Shown here in pieces: positions 1-10,526 of a stretch of DNA of 16,974 nt (within the stretch, counting starts at the first letter, position 1; every line of letters begins with the position of its first letter). The notes beneath the pieces are model-generated. The model searched no databases. It was not told the origin of the DNA and saw nothing but the letters and a program-made list of their open reading frames with translations. Source of the DNA: Acanthamoeba lenticulata (Eukaryota > Discosea > Longamoebia > Acanthamoebidae); NCBI GenBank assembly GCA_002179805.1, contig NAVB01001639.1, forward strand, positions 1-16,974. Reading direction: 5' to 3'. The translations under genes were made by a program, and so were the position numbers.

Positions 1-2480
1 AAGCTGACCAAGGCTGAGATTTACAAGACCGACATCTTCGAGTCTGTTGGTGCGGTTGCCTTCCCTTCACTGCATTGCCAGTAATTTTAAGTAATTTAAT
101 TTTATTGCAGAAACCATTATGCACCCCAAGGTGCCGATGGCCCTTCGTATGTCGGGCCATCTCTTGCTGGGTGTGGTCAGAATTTACTCTCGCAAGGTCA
201 AGTACTTGATGTCCGACTGCAGTGATGCCTTGGTCAAAATTAAAATGGTTTGCCCCCTCACCGCTTGCTCTCTCGCGTCGCCTGTGTGGCCTGGCCTCAG
301 CGCTGACGTCTGCATTTTCCCATTCGTTCGGCCTGGACCAGGCGTTCCGGCCAGGGGCGGTAGACTTGCCAACCGAGTCAGCTGTCGCTCCCCTGGCCGC
401 CATCACCCTGCCCGAGAACTTTGGCGACTACGACATCACCATGCCCACCGATGAGATCGAGTGCGCTTAACCCCCTCTCCCTTCTCTCCTTCTTCTTCTT
501 CTTCTTCTTCGTTTGGCCCCTGTGGGAGAACCAGCCTTCTCACACGAGCTCTCGCGCCTGCGCAGACTGCCGAGCGAGGAGGACCTGCTCAGCGCCAACC
601 GTGTGGCCCACAGGATCTCCATCACCCTCCACCAGGAGGCCATCGAGACCCTCACCCCCGGCTCGCAGATGACCTCTGGTCCGCGGCCACTTCTTTTCCT
701 TTTCATTTTCATTTTCCTCTTCTTCTTCCTGCTGTGCAATGATCACAAACTGACTCTGTGACGACGACGGCGACGACGACGACGATGGGACGACAACAGA
801 GGACTTGTTCCAGATGCTGCAGCACGCCGAGGAAGAGGAGACCATGGACGTCATCAACCAGCTCAGCCGCCCGCAGACGCCCGACATGGGTCGTGCCGGC
901 GAGGAGCTCGAGCGCGGCATCTCGCCCGCCCAGATCGGCCGTGGCGGCTTTGACGACACGTACGTCGCGAACGTCGCCTTCACTGCCCGCCCCAAAGATC
1001 CAACCATGCACCTTCACTAACGCACATGCCACGCATTCCACACAACAGAGACGTGCCAGAGGCGATGGACGATTCTATCCTGCCGCCGGATTTGGGCGGC
1101 ATGGGCGAGGTCTCGGTCGTCCTGCCGGAGGAAGGCGTCCTCCCGCCCGGCACCCCGATCGCGGGCCGCCCGAGCGACGTCAGCGGCCTGCCCATCCCGC
1201 AGATCAGCAGTACGCGCGTCCCGCTTGGCTGCTTTTTGTTATTATTTATCTATTTAATGCTTTATTATTTATTACTGCTTTTTGGCTCACCTGTCGTCGG
1301 CGCACGCAGTCGAGCGGCCTGGCCTGGCCCGCGCGCCGCCCCCGGAGGCCATGGCCGAGTCGCCCTTGGCCCCGCGCGGCGAGAAGCGCAAGCGCGTCGC
1401 CACCGATCGCGTCACCACCCTCCCCGCCGAGTACGCCTTTTTATTATTATTATTTAATTTATATCATTTATATCATTTATTTATTTAAACTTTTTGTTGC
1501 TTTTTTTGCCAGGGTGATGAGCGAGCAGCTGCGCGACACGGACCCCATCGTGCGCGAGCTCGACCCGGCGCCGGCCACCAAGCGCGCCATGTTCAGGCGC
1601 GAGGCCGACCGCGCCCTGCCGGCCGAGGCCCTCACCACGCCGGCCACCTCCGAGCTGGCCGACGTGCCGGAGCTCATGGCCCTGTTCTCGCGGGCTATGA
1701 CCACCGAAGTGCTGGAGGAAGAGGAGGAGGCCGTCGCCGCGGCGCCAGCCGTGACCGGTCTCGGGCCGGTGACGCCTGGCGGGCTGGGCGACGTCACGGG
1801 CCTTCCGCCCGTGTCGCCGATCACGCCCGGCGTGCACGACGTGACGACCGCGGGCGTCGACGCGATGACCTCGTTTGAGCCGGGCGACGTGAGCGTGTGG
1901 GACCAGGAGGAGACCAGCGCGCTGGACCAGGCCGCCGAGGAGCAGATGCTCGACCAGGCCGAGCGCGAGCGCGACGAGAAGGAGCGCCAGGAAGAGCTCC
2001 TCGTCCCTGTCGAGAGCTGGAGCGAAAGGTTCGTACTTTTGTGGAATTTGCGGTATGTGCTGTCGTTTTGCTGAGACGTGTTTGGCATTCCTCTCTTTTT
2101 TTCTGGTGAGTAGGACGGTGCGCATGCAGCGGTTCCTCGCGCGGACGTTTGCCAAGGAGCCGACGACCACCGAGCTCAGCTTCCAGCAGCTGGTGGCCGG
2201 GCAGCCGAAGAAGGTGGTGGCGGGCACGTTCTTTGAGTTCCTCGTGCTCAAGACCCGCAACCGCATCGACCTCAGGCAGGAGGTCCCCTACGGCGACATC
2301 AGGGTCAGCAAGACGGTATGTTATCATCATCGTCGTCGTCACGCTTCTCTCTTCTGCGCTTGATGGCTGACGTCAAATCAACAGCCCAAGTTCGACAGCG
2401 TGGGCACTTCGACGACGCCGCGGAGGCCCGCCGTTGCTGCTGCGGGGCCGGTCACGCCCGCCGTCACCACCGAGGCCTGA
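1..2480 (+). CDS. RAD21: RAD21/REC8-family cohesin kleisin, 5' partial
   Basis: This is the kleisin subunit that closes the cohesin ring around sister chromatids, binding SMC3 with its N-terminus and SMC1 with its C-terminal winged helix. Ten exons join in phase to 557 codons plus stop: 1-49, 111-247, 342-460, 566-678, 800-959, 1049-1209, 1310-1430, 1513-2028, 2114-2315, 2385-2480. The N-terminal Rad21_Rec8 domain is clear: [12 protein letters not shown], then [37 protein letters not shown] and [11 protein letters not shown] long Asp/Glu/Pro-rich linker follows, with the conserved [20 protein letters not shown] block. The C-terminal domain reads [20 protein letters not shown]. The start codon and roughly the first 25 residues lie left of the window. 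The acceptor at 565 was chosen because the closer AG at 527-528 gives the wrong phase. A mitotic RAD21 versus meiotic REC8 role cannot be decided here. Confidence 0.9.
761..788 (+). repeat. GAC/ACG triplet microsatellite in RAD21 intron
   Basis: A run of GAC/ACG triplets lies just inside the 3' end of the RAD21 intron 679-799. The intron therefore has no ordinary polypyrimidine tract next to its acceptor; the pyrimidine-rich stretch lies further upstream, at about 690-730. The downstream exon ([14 protein letters not shown]) keeps phase with the preceding exon, so the splice call stands. Confidence 0.6.
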
Positions 2481-2809
2481 ACCCCTTCCCGAGAGGGGCA
2501 TGACGACGACGCGATGAAGCTGTAGCATAGCACGACGATGGAGACAACGGCGACGATGGTGACGAATCGAAGCGCTCGAGAGGGAGAGATGAGGGCTTTT
2601 TCATAATGGCGGTAAAAGGGAGGTGATTATGGTTTTACGACAACGACCACAAATGAATGATGAACAAGAGGCGGGTTTTGAAGCTTGTATTCAAACTGAA
2701 GATCGGCTGCTCATCTAACAAGTTGTTTACAGAGATGCCATGCCCATCGCGCCTCTACGCCACAAATCAAAAATGAAGGAAGAACCAGTAATGGAGCCCA
2801 AGTTCAGCC
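2481..2809. other. Convergent intergenic spacer RAD21 / small membrane protein
   Basis: These 329 bases separate the RAD21 stop from the stop of the opposite-strand small membrane protein gene. They should hold both 3' UTRs. I see no canonical AATAAA on either strand, no tRNA and no credible coding frame. Confidence 0.6.
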
Positions 2810-3175
2810 TCAGTCGGCCTTCTTGGCGGCCGTCTTCTTAGCGGCGACCTTCTTGGCCTCAGGAGCAGTGGAGTTCTCCTCGGCAGCTACAAAGTGATAG
2901 ACGAATTAGTACTTCTAATCAACAACAATTGGAGCTTAAAGGAGTGTAAATTCGAGGGAGCAGCAGTGAGAACCCTTGTTAGCTTTCCGCAGAGCAGCGG
3001 CCTGAGCCTTGAGCCTGTTGACCTTGTCGAATTCGATCTTGGTCCAAATGAGCATCCCGACGGCGGTGATGGGCAGGAGCGTGTCGAGCGCCGGCACCAC
3101 TCCGAACATGACAAACCACGTCACGAACAAGAGGGTGGCCGGAACCGAATAAATGACAAGAGCTTGATGGACCAT
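2810..3175 (-). CDS. Small two-helix membrane protein, unrecognised
   Basis: Two exons, 3175-2974 and 2886-2810, join in phase 1 to encode 92 residues. The start at 3175 (MVHQALVIYSVPATLLF) is the only in-frame ATG before the hydrophobic region; the frame upstream opens only with a TTG. Two hydrophobic segments are visible, at roughly residues 5-29 and 32-45. They are followed by a charged helix (TKIEFDKVNRLKAQAAALRK). The second exon encodes an Ala/Lys-rich tail (AAEENSTAPEAKKVAAKK) that ends in AKKAD. The layout suggests an ER or other endomembrane protein with a basic cytosolic tail. Short two-TM assembly factors such as VMA21 or DPM2 have a similar outline, but I could not match their conserved positions. 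It is divergent from the methyltransferase at 3284, with only 108 bases between the start codons. Confidence 0.7.
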
Positions 3176-3283
3176 CGTGCCGAGAAGAGACAAAGACCAG
3201 ACACGAATTATTTTTGTTTTATCTTGTCATTAATTAAGGGTTTTCTTTTTCTTTTTCTTTTTAATTTTAATTTTGAGCTCGAG
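3176..3283. promoter_or_regulatory. Short bidirectional promoter
   Basis: Only 108 bases separate the ATG of the small membrane protein (-) from the ATG of the methyltransferase (+). The half nearest the methyltransferase is strongly T-rich on the + strand (repeated CTTTTT blocks at about 3240-3275), with an ATTAATTAA patch near 3230. Both transcripts must start inside this space or inside the neighbouring gene. No clear TATA box was assigned. Confidence 0.55.
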
Positions 3284-4361
3284 ATGTCGCAAGATCTGTT
3301 TGGTGAGGCGCAGAAGGACTCAACGACCTACGGCGAGTGGTCTCAAAAGATCACACCCCAGCAGGCCTTCCCACTGAAGGATGGATCAGCCACCATCACC
3401 ATCGATCAGAACTACAAGGTAAGCTGTCCCCATCGAAGGCCTTGGGACACCTCTTCCTCACTTCCTCGCCTCTTTTTCTTCTTTCCTTGCTCCTTCGTCT
3501 TGACGCAGGGCGTGGGCGAGCTCGGCACGCGCGTATGGAACGGTGGACTCGTGCTGGGTCGCTACGTCGAGCGGCTGGGCGGCGCCTTCTTCCAGGGCAA
3601 GTCCTGCATCGAGCTCGGCAGTGGCACGGGCCTCACCGGCGTCATCGCCGCCAAGGTCGCCAATGCCCTTCTGCTACGATGGTGATCATGTAGAAGAAGA
3701 AGAAGAAGAAGAAGGAGAAGGAGAAGTGACTCATCATCTGCCTGCAGGTGGGCGCCGACATCGTCTTGACGGACAAGGGGGCGCTGCTGCCGCTCATCCA
3801 GCACAACATCGACAAGAACCTCACCCAGCCCGACGAGCGGGCGCGCATTCGCACCAGCGAGCTCCTCTGGGGCTCCGGTACCGTCCTCCGGTCCTCTTGT
3901 CTCGAGAGGGAGACGTGGCTTGAACCAACGCCAGAGCGCTCAACCTGCCCCGGCACGCAGGGAACCCGTTTGGCCATGGCTTCGACCTCATCTTGGGCGC
4001 CGACCTGACCTACGACTTTGAGGACCTGCCGGTCCTGGTGGACACCTTTAACGCGCTCGCGCACCAAGCGGGGCAGAAGGAGGAGGAGGAGAAGAAGACA
4101 GAGATCCTCTTGGCCTACGGTATGTTGTAAATAACACGCGAAGACGCACGACAAGCGGCTACATGGCGTGTTGTGTTCATTTCCTCTCGCGTTTCTGTTT
4201 GGGGCGCGCGAGCAGGGAAGGAGCGAGCGGCGATCGAGCCCTTCCTGGAGCAGGTCCAGCAGAGCTGGGAGGTGGCCTTCGTGCCCGACGACCAGCTCGA
4301 CGACAGCGACATCACCTACCCGACTTTCACCATCGGCATCATGCGCCTCACCAAGAAGTGA
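3284..4361 (+). CDS. METTL21-type SAM-dependent protein lysine methyltransferase
   Basis: Five exons, 3284-3418, 3509-3655, 3748-3877, 3937-4119 and 4216-4361, join to 246 codons plus stop. The product has the seven-beta-strand methyltransferase layout of the METTL21/EFM group, which methylates lysines on proteins such as elongation factors and chaperones. The family entry signature RVWNGGLVLGRYVE (residues 53-66) is followed by SAM motif I, CIELGSGTGLTG (residues 78-89), then IVLTDKGALLPLI as the acidic-loop strand. SELLWG and the post-I block FDLILGADLTYDFEDLPVLV match the family DxxY-type motif. Length is typical. At the fourth exon the acceptor after 3936, not 3934, is required to keep phase (S-A-L-N-L-P). 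The exact substrate cannot be read from sequence. Confidence 0.9.
3689..3726 (+). repeat. GAA/GGA purine microsatellite in methyltransferase intron
   Basis: A near-perfect GAA run passing into GGAGAA units fills the middle of the intron 3656-3747. It is followed by a short normal acceptor context ending CTGCAG. Confidence 0.75.
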
Positions 4362-4382
4362 CCTACTTTCTCCTACACCGAA

Positions 4383-4388
4383 AATAAA
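4383..4388 (+). terminator. Poly(A) signal AATAAA of methyltransferase gene
   Basis: A canonical AATAAA lies 22 bases past the methyltransferase stop codon, followed by T-rich DNA. It fits the compact 3' ends seen elsewhere in the window. Confidence 0.6.
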
Positions 4389-4421
4389 TTTTCAGCATTT
4401 TTCAATTTCATTAAATTAACG

Positions 4422-5140
4422 CTTTGTTTCTACGCGCTCCAACAGCGCGAAGACCTCTCTTCCCTGCGTTGCCTCACGGCAAAGGGCTTTGGCAACCGAA
4501 GCCCTTTTGCCGTCCGGGTAGCGGCCAAAGGCTGGTTGTCCGTGCTGTGTGGGCGCTCGCCAGCGGGGGCCCATGGAGTCGCGACATCTGCAGCGAGGCG
4601 GCCGCAGCCGGCCACCTGGACGTGCTCGTGTGGGCGCGCACCAACGGCTGCCCGTGGACTGACTGGACATGTGCCTCAGCGGCGGAGGGAGGCCACTTGG
4701 ACGTGCTGCAGTGGGCGCACGCCAACGGCTGCCCGTGGGACGAGTAGACAACCTTCAACGCGGCAAGGCAAGGTCACTTGGCGGTGCTCCAGTGGGCGCG
4801 TTCCAACGGCTGCCCGGACAAGACCACGTGCATCAATGCCGCCGCAGGAGGCCACCTGGAGATGCTCCAGTGGGCGCGCGCCGATGGCTGCCCGTGGAAC
4901 GAGGACACCTGCGCCTGGGCAGCCAAGGGCGGCCACTTGGATGTGCTCCAATGGGCGCGCGCCAACGGCTGCCCGTGGGACGAGACCACCTGTTCCTATG
5001 CGGCCGGGGAGGGCCACCTGGCCGTGCTGCAATGGGCGCGCGCCAACGGCTGCCCGTGGGACAGTTCGACCTGCGTCGACGCGGAGATGGCTGGCTTCTT
5101 GGACGTGCTCGAGTTGGCACGCGCTAACGGCTGCCCATAA
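4422..5140 (+). pseudogene. Broken ankyrin-like GCPW-repeat protein gene
   Basis: Tandem units of the form GHLDVLQWARANGCPWDE-TTCxxAA run from about 4560 to the TAA at 5138-5140. They belong to the ankyrin-like GCPW repeat families abundant in amoebae, some algae and giant DNA viruses. At least two lesions are visible. The leading segment is open in one frame (REDLSSLRCLTAKGFG, then VAAKGWLSVL), but the following repeat continues in another frame (VWALASGG, then CSEAAAAGHLDV), which indicates a single-base loss near 4545. A TAG at 4745-4747 also falls exactly where the other units have W, D or T, so repeat register is kept around it. No in-frame ATG precedes the leading segment, so the N-terminus, perhaps an F-box, is missing. 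A functional short form starting after 4747 cannot be excluded. Confidence 0.75.
4610..5137 (+). repeat. 81-bp tandem repeat array (27-codon ankyrin-like units)
   Basis: Units beginning GGCCAC or a close variant start at 4610, 4691, 4772, 4850, 4931, 5012 and 5093. Six intervals are 81, 81, 78, 81, 81 and 81 bases. The 78-base unit lacks one codon, the W of GCPW. Units are similar at the DNA level as well as in protein, so the array grew by duplication or has been homogenised. Confidence 0.85.
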
Positions 5141-5146
5141 TTCTTT

Positions 5147-5152
5147 AATAAA
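5147..5152 (+). terminator. AATAAA after the repeat pseudogene
   Basis: A canonical AATAAA lies 7 bases past the TAA that ends the ankyrin-like frame. The 3' end signal of the gene therefore survives even though its reading frame is broken. Confidence 0.5.
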
Positions 5153-5169
5153 TGATAAATTCTTCTGTT

Positions 5170-5181
5170 TTTATTTTTATT
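5170..5181 (-). terminator. Two tandem poly(A) signals for KRR1
   Basis: On the - strand two AATAAA hexamers (positions 5181-5176 and 5175-5170) lie about 46-57 bases past the KRR1 stop codon, in a T-rich (+) tract. Confidence 0.5.
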
Positions 5182-5226
5182 TTCTATTTTTAATTTGGAA
5201 AAAGAAAAAATGGTTTGAGAAGAGCC

Positions 5227-7179
<1,953 letters not shown>

Positions 7180-7340
7180 GATCAAGATGGGTACAGAACC
7201 GTATCGCGATCTCGATTTTCCACACCCTCCGTTCCTTTCAATTTCGGTTTCTTGTCATTTTTCTCAGTTGTCGACCTCCACCTTAAGTGTCTCAGAAATT
7301 CATGCAATGTCTGAGCTTGCTGCTTGATTGATTGATCACC
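7180..7340. promoter_or_regulatory. Divergent promoter KRR1 / multi-pass membrane protein
   Basis: A 161-base space lies between two divergent start codons. The downstream ATG at 7341 has a strong context (ACCATGG). The space is about evenly mixed in base composition, with pyrimidine-rich stretches near 7225-7280. No TATA box or known factor site was assigned. Confidence 0.5.
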
Positions 7341-9234
7341 ATGGCCCAGCGCCTCACCCGACGGCACGGCAAGACCGTGCTCCGCGATGACGATGAGCCG
7401 TCGCTTGGCCAGGTTCTCTCTTCATCGTCTTCCTCCTCGGCATCTTACGCGGAACCGCGAGATTTGAGCAACCCCCCACGACCAACCAGGCGCCTGGACT
7501 TGCGCCCACCCGGCTGGGGCTTGGAGGCTGTCGTAGAGTGCACCTGGACTGCGCTCGTGGTGGGACTCGGCCTGTGGGTCCTGGTCACCTGGACCCTGGC
7601 CGGCCAGGGCGGCGCCCCGGCCTGCCGGGCGGCGCTCCACGCGGCCGCACGCGCCACCACCGACCTCGTGTGTAGCCGCCTTCCGTGGTTTGCCTCTTCA
7701 TCACATCTTCATTCTCCCCCTCCGCCAGCAGCCGCTCGCGCAGGCCTGCTCGGTTCCGTGCGAGCGTGGCTGCTCGGCGGCGCGACCGGTGACGTCGTCC
7801 CTTCCGCCTCCTGCCCGCTCACGCGCTTTGTCAAAGGTAAGCCGCATCATGGCCAAGCCAGCAAGCCACGCGCCGCGCTGAGCGTTTTCCTCTCTCCAAC
7901 AGAGCCAGTGTTCGGCCAGACGACGACGACAACGACGGCGGAGTGGGCGGTGTTTGTCGGTCTGGCCGGGCTGGCGCTGCTCCACCTGAGCCTCCTCCGG
8001 TTCGGCGCCCTTCGGGCGCCCTCGCGCTGCGTGCTGGGCCTGTGCTCGAGCGTCGCGGCGTCGCTCTGGCTCCTGCGCGGCCTCGTCCATGCCCCCGTCG
8101 ACGACGGCCGCCAAGGCGGTGGTGGCGGCCTCTCGTCTCTGCGCGCTGCCGCCTGCGCCACGGCCCGCACGGCCGAGCTCGACATGACCTGCACTGGTGC
8201 GCCGCCGCCCCAGGCCGGCCGCGAGCGCTGACGCCGCACGAGCTCACACGTCATGTACGCAGAGGACAACTGGGCCGATGCGTCGTTGGACCATCTTCGT
8301 GCGCTGCTGCTGTTGCCCGACGTCGGCACGCTGTCGGCTCTTGGGCTGGTCTTCCGGGACAGCGGGCCTGCGGCCTGGGTCGCGCGCGCCCTGGGCGTGA
8401 TGAGCCCGGGCCTGCCCTACGTGGGCTTGGTCGTTGGGGCGATACTGTTGCTCGCTCCGACCCCTTTGCAGGACGTCGTCCGCGTCGTCCTCCATCGCGG
8501 TTTGGGCCACACGGCCGGTCGCGGGGCGTTGGCCGTTGTCGTGGGCGCCGTTGGGCTGTCGCTCGTCGAGGTGGAGCGCGCCAGCGGGGCGGCGCTGGGT
8601 TACTGGGCCGTCGCGTGCCTCCTGGTCTTTCTGTTCATTGATGCCGTGTGGAGCCGCCTCTTCCAGATCGTCTTCTTTGCTTTGGTGCGACATGTCTCAA
8701 CAAGGCCTTGCAGCAGGTCAAGTGGAGCTGAGCCTTACCATCCATTGTGTTCATTCCCAGGCGCCGGCCTACATCGTAGGCGGGACGATCCTGTTCGTCA
8801 AGGCGCTGGCCTCCTTGCTCGACGAGTCTTGTGGCGCAGCGCTGCCGGTGGCATTGACGCTGAGCGTCGTCCTCTTTTACGCCCACCACTGGGACTGCGT
8901 ACGCGCCGCAGGGGCCTACGTGCTGTGGAAGGCGCTGGCCAGCTTCTCTGTCCACTTCTACTCGGTTCCCAGCTTCTTCTCCTTTCTCTACTGGTGGACC
9001 ACTTCGCTGGTCTCCCGCGTGGCCTCAGCAGTCTCGCTTGCTTCGTCGGCAGCATCCACGTCATCAACGACACACCATCTGTCAATGCCGTGGACGACAC
9101 TCGATGCCCTGCTTCTGCTCTACTTTAGTGGTACGGCACTCGCGACCATGCTCAATGCCCTTTTGGCCATCTGTGCGCGACAGTGGCCACCAATGGGCTC
9201 GACAGCAGGCAACAACGACACTGGGAATCACTAG
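7341..9234 (+). CDS. Multi-pass membrane protein, unrecognised
   Basis: Four exons, 7341-7836, 7903-8196, 8263-8684 and 8761-9234, join in phase to 561 codons plus stop. The N-terminal 60 residues are hydrophilic and Arg/Ser-rich (MAQRLTRRHGKTVLRDDD). About nine or ten hydrophobic segments follow, for example ALVVGLGLWVLVTW, WAVFVGLAGLALLHLSLL, PYVGLVVGAILLLAPTPL, GYWAVACLLVFLFIDAVW, YIVGGTILFVKALASLL, AALPVALTLSVVLFYAHHW and LDALLLLYFSGTALATML. The first intron is 66 bases and has no stop codon in the spanning frame, so a naive ORF reads through it; GT-AG borders and the Ala/His-rich filler argue it is spliced. I compared it by eye with choline-transporter-like and NDC1-type nucleoporin outlines and found no convincing motif. 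It is probably an endomembrane or plasma-membrane protein. Confidence 0.75.
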
Positions 9235-9256
9235 ACTGGGGGCGGACCTTACCAGC

Positions 9257-9262
9257 AATAAA
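9257..9262 (+). terminator. Poly(A) signal AATAAA of the multi-pass protein gene
   Basis: AATAAA lies 22 bases past the stop codon. Its A-run (9260-9263) is, on the other strand, the TTTT that would stop RNA polymerase III after the tRNA gene. Confidence 0.6.
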
Positions 9263-9270
9263 AGAAGAAT

Positions 9271-9343
9271 CTCCCCCGCCGGGATTTGAACCCGGGTCGT
9301 CCGCGTGACAGGCGGAAATGCTAGCCAACTACACCACAGGGGA
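9271..9343 (-). tRNA. tRNA-Asp (anticodon GTC)
   Basis: The - strand folds as a complete 73-base tRNA. The seven-base acceptor arm TCCCCTG pairs with CGGGGGA (one U-G pair), with discriminator G. The anticodon stem TCCGC/GCGGA encloses the loop CTGTCAC, with GTC in the anticodon position. The T arm is CCGGG, loop TTCAAAT, CCCGG. The internal promoter A box (TGGTGTAGTTGG) and B box (GGTTCAAATCC) are both good. There is no intron and no encoded CCA. A TTTT terminator starts 8 bases past the 3' end, at 9263-9260. Confidence 0.97.
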
Positions 9344-9478
9344 CTTGTTATTTGCGAGAGTTGTTGACGGAGTCACACACTTTATACCTTTAAATGCAAA
9401 CAGCTGAAACGCACCCAGAGAAAACAACAAGAACGTGGCCGTACGGCCAGTGCTCTTCTTCCTGTTGTTATCCCAGTC

Positions 9479-10336
9479 ATGGAAGAGCAAGACCATAAAA
9501 GTGTTGATGAGGCTGCCGTTGCTTTGGCCATGTGTGAACTTCGAGAGGCGTCGCACCTCACTCTAGCCAATGTGCTCAAGCGGTTGCGGCTGGAGGACAG
9601 TGACGTGGTGGCGGTGTTTCTCGTGGGCAGCCGCCTTTGGGGCTCTGCCACCTTCCAGAGTGACTACGACTTTATCATTGTGCATCGCTGCACCAAGCTG
9701 CCGCGACACACAACGCTGCACAACGGCGAGCTCGATGCGTCAGCCCTCCACGTGGACGAGTTCAAACGGCGAGTTGAGCACGACCACGAGTTCTACGAGC
9801 TGCTCTGCCTCTGGCTGCCGCCTGAATACCGCTGGAAGGACGTGCCTCTCTCCTCTTCGACCAAGGCCTCAGCCAAGGCCTCGCCGTCCAAGGTGTCGTT
9901 TGTTGAGTCGATCCGAAGAGAGTTTGTGCTCGACCCCGCTCGGCTCTACACGTCTATTGAGGATGAGACGTCGCGCGACTGGCGCATGGCCCAGAAGTAC
10001 ATGGAAAAGGGCAACTTGGCACGCGGCAAGAAGACAATCGTCCACGCCTTGCGGCTCCTGCTCTTGTCCATCGAGCTCGTGCGTGACGGCGCCATGCACA
10101 GCTATTACGCGGCCCAGCACCACCACGAAGCCCTTCTATACGACCACGAATCGTCGCCAGCTGCCTGGGCCCACTACGACGCACGCTTCCGCCCCATCTT
10201 CGACGGCCTACGCGCACAGCTCAGGGACTTGTGCAGCTCTCCGCGCCAGGTCGCAGCCCAACCACGACCAGAGACGCCCGAGCAGCAGGCGAAGCCCAAC
10301 AACACGAAAAGGCGGGGCGGGCACCAAGGCGCGTAG
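9479..10336 (+). CDS. Intronless nucleotidyltransferase of the DNA polymerase beta superfamily
   Basis: A single open frame of 285 codons carries the signature of MNT/pol-beta-type nucleotidyltransferases. A helix-loop with G50-S51 (VFLVGSRLWGS) is followed by S61-D62-Y63-D64 (SDYDFIIV), whose aspartates would bind the catalytic metal. The C-terminal half is helical (DWRMAQKYMEKGNLARGKK, then IVHALRLLLLSIELVRDG, then MHSYYAAQHHHEALL), as expected of the helical domain that follows such NTases, including the RlaP/YcgL-like group. An R202-x4-H207 motif is present, reminiscent of HEPN RNases but possibly coincidental. The last 45 residues are polar and low-complexity. The target, RNA, protein or a small molecule, cannot be inferred. 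Most neighbours have two to ten exons, so the absence of introns is notable. An AATAAA follows at 10362. Confidence 0.8.
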   Translation: MEEQDHKSVDEAAVALAMCELREASHLTLANVLKRLRLEDSDVVAVFLVGSRLWGSATFQSDYDFIIVHRCTKLPRHTTLHNGELDASALHVDEFKRRVEHDHEFYELLCLWLPPEYRWKDVPLSSSTKASAKASPSKVSFVESIRREFVLDPARLYTSIEDETSRDWRMAQKYMEKGNLARGKKTIVHALRLLLLSIELVRDGAMHSYYAAQHHHEALLYDHESSPAAWAHYDARFRPIFDGLRAQLRDLCSSPRQVAAQPRPETPEQQAKPNNTKRRGGHQGA

Positions 10337-10361
10337 AGGAGGAGCGCCACTCAGTACGAAC

Positions 10362-10367
10362 AATAAA
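10362..10367 (+). terminator. Poly(A) signal AATAAA of the nucleotidyltransferase gene
   Basis: AATAAA lies 26 bases past the TAG stop at 10334-10336, in the convergent spacer with ERG28. Confidence 0.6.
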
Positions 10368-10526
10368 CTACACATTCGAATGGACTGACGGCCAACACGC
10401 ACTTGCCCCAGCAAGACCCCATCTCTCTACCTCTTGTCTTGGCCATGCAGCAAAGATGAAGAAGAAAAGCTGTTACCAACACCAAAAGGAAAAGAACAGC
10501 TGATTCTACTCCCTCTTGCTGGCCAT

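Noticed and set aside
529..565. Extending RAD21 exon 4 upstream to the AG at 527-528 ([10 protein letters not shown])
   Set aside because: The reading looks coding, but the phase does not join to the exon ending at 460; the AG at 564-565 does, and makes the whole gene a multiple of three.
758..2074. Continuous 438-codon + strand frame
   Set aside because: It runs through four RAD21 introns; only 1514-2028 matches kleisin. The remainder is low-complexity translation of introns and of exons in other frames.
2810..3175. Naming the small membrane protein VMA21 or DPM2
   Set aside because: Size and two-helix outline agree, but the conserved residues of either family could not be placed.
4610..5137. 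CRISPR array
   Set aside because: The 81-bp units are contiguous, in coding register and without spacers; they are protein repeats.
7943..8641. 232-codon + strand ORF
   Set aside because: Arg/Pro/Gly-rich shadow frame of the GC-rich multi-pass membrane protein; it crosses the intron 8197-8262 without reason.
9479..10336. Calling the nucleotidyltransferase a toxin-antitoxin MNT-HEPN module
   Set aside because: One polypeptide without a partner gene, and the R-x4-H alone is too short to prove a HEPN nuclease. Kept as a finding, not a call.
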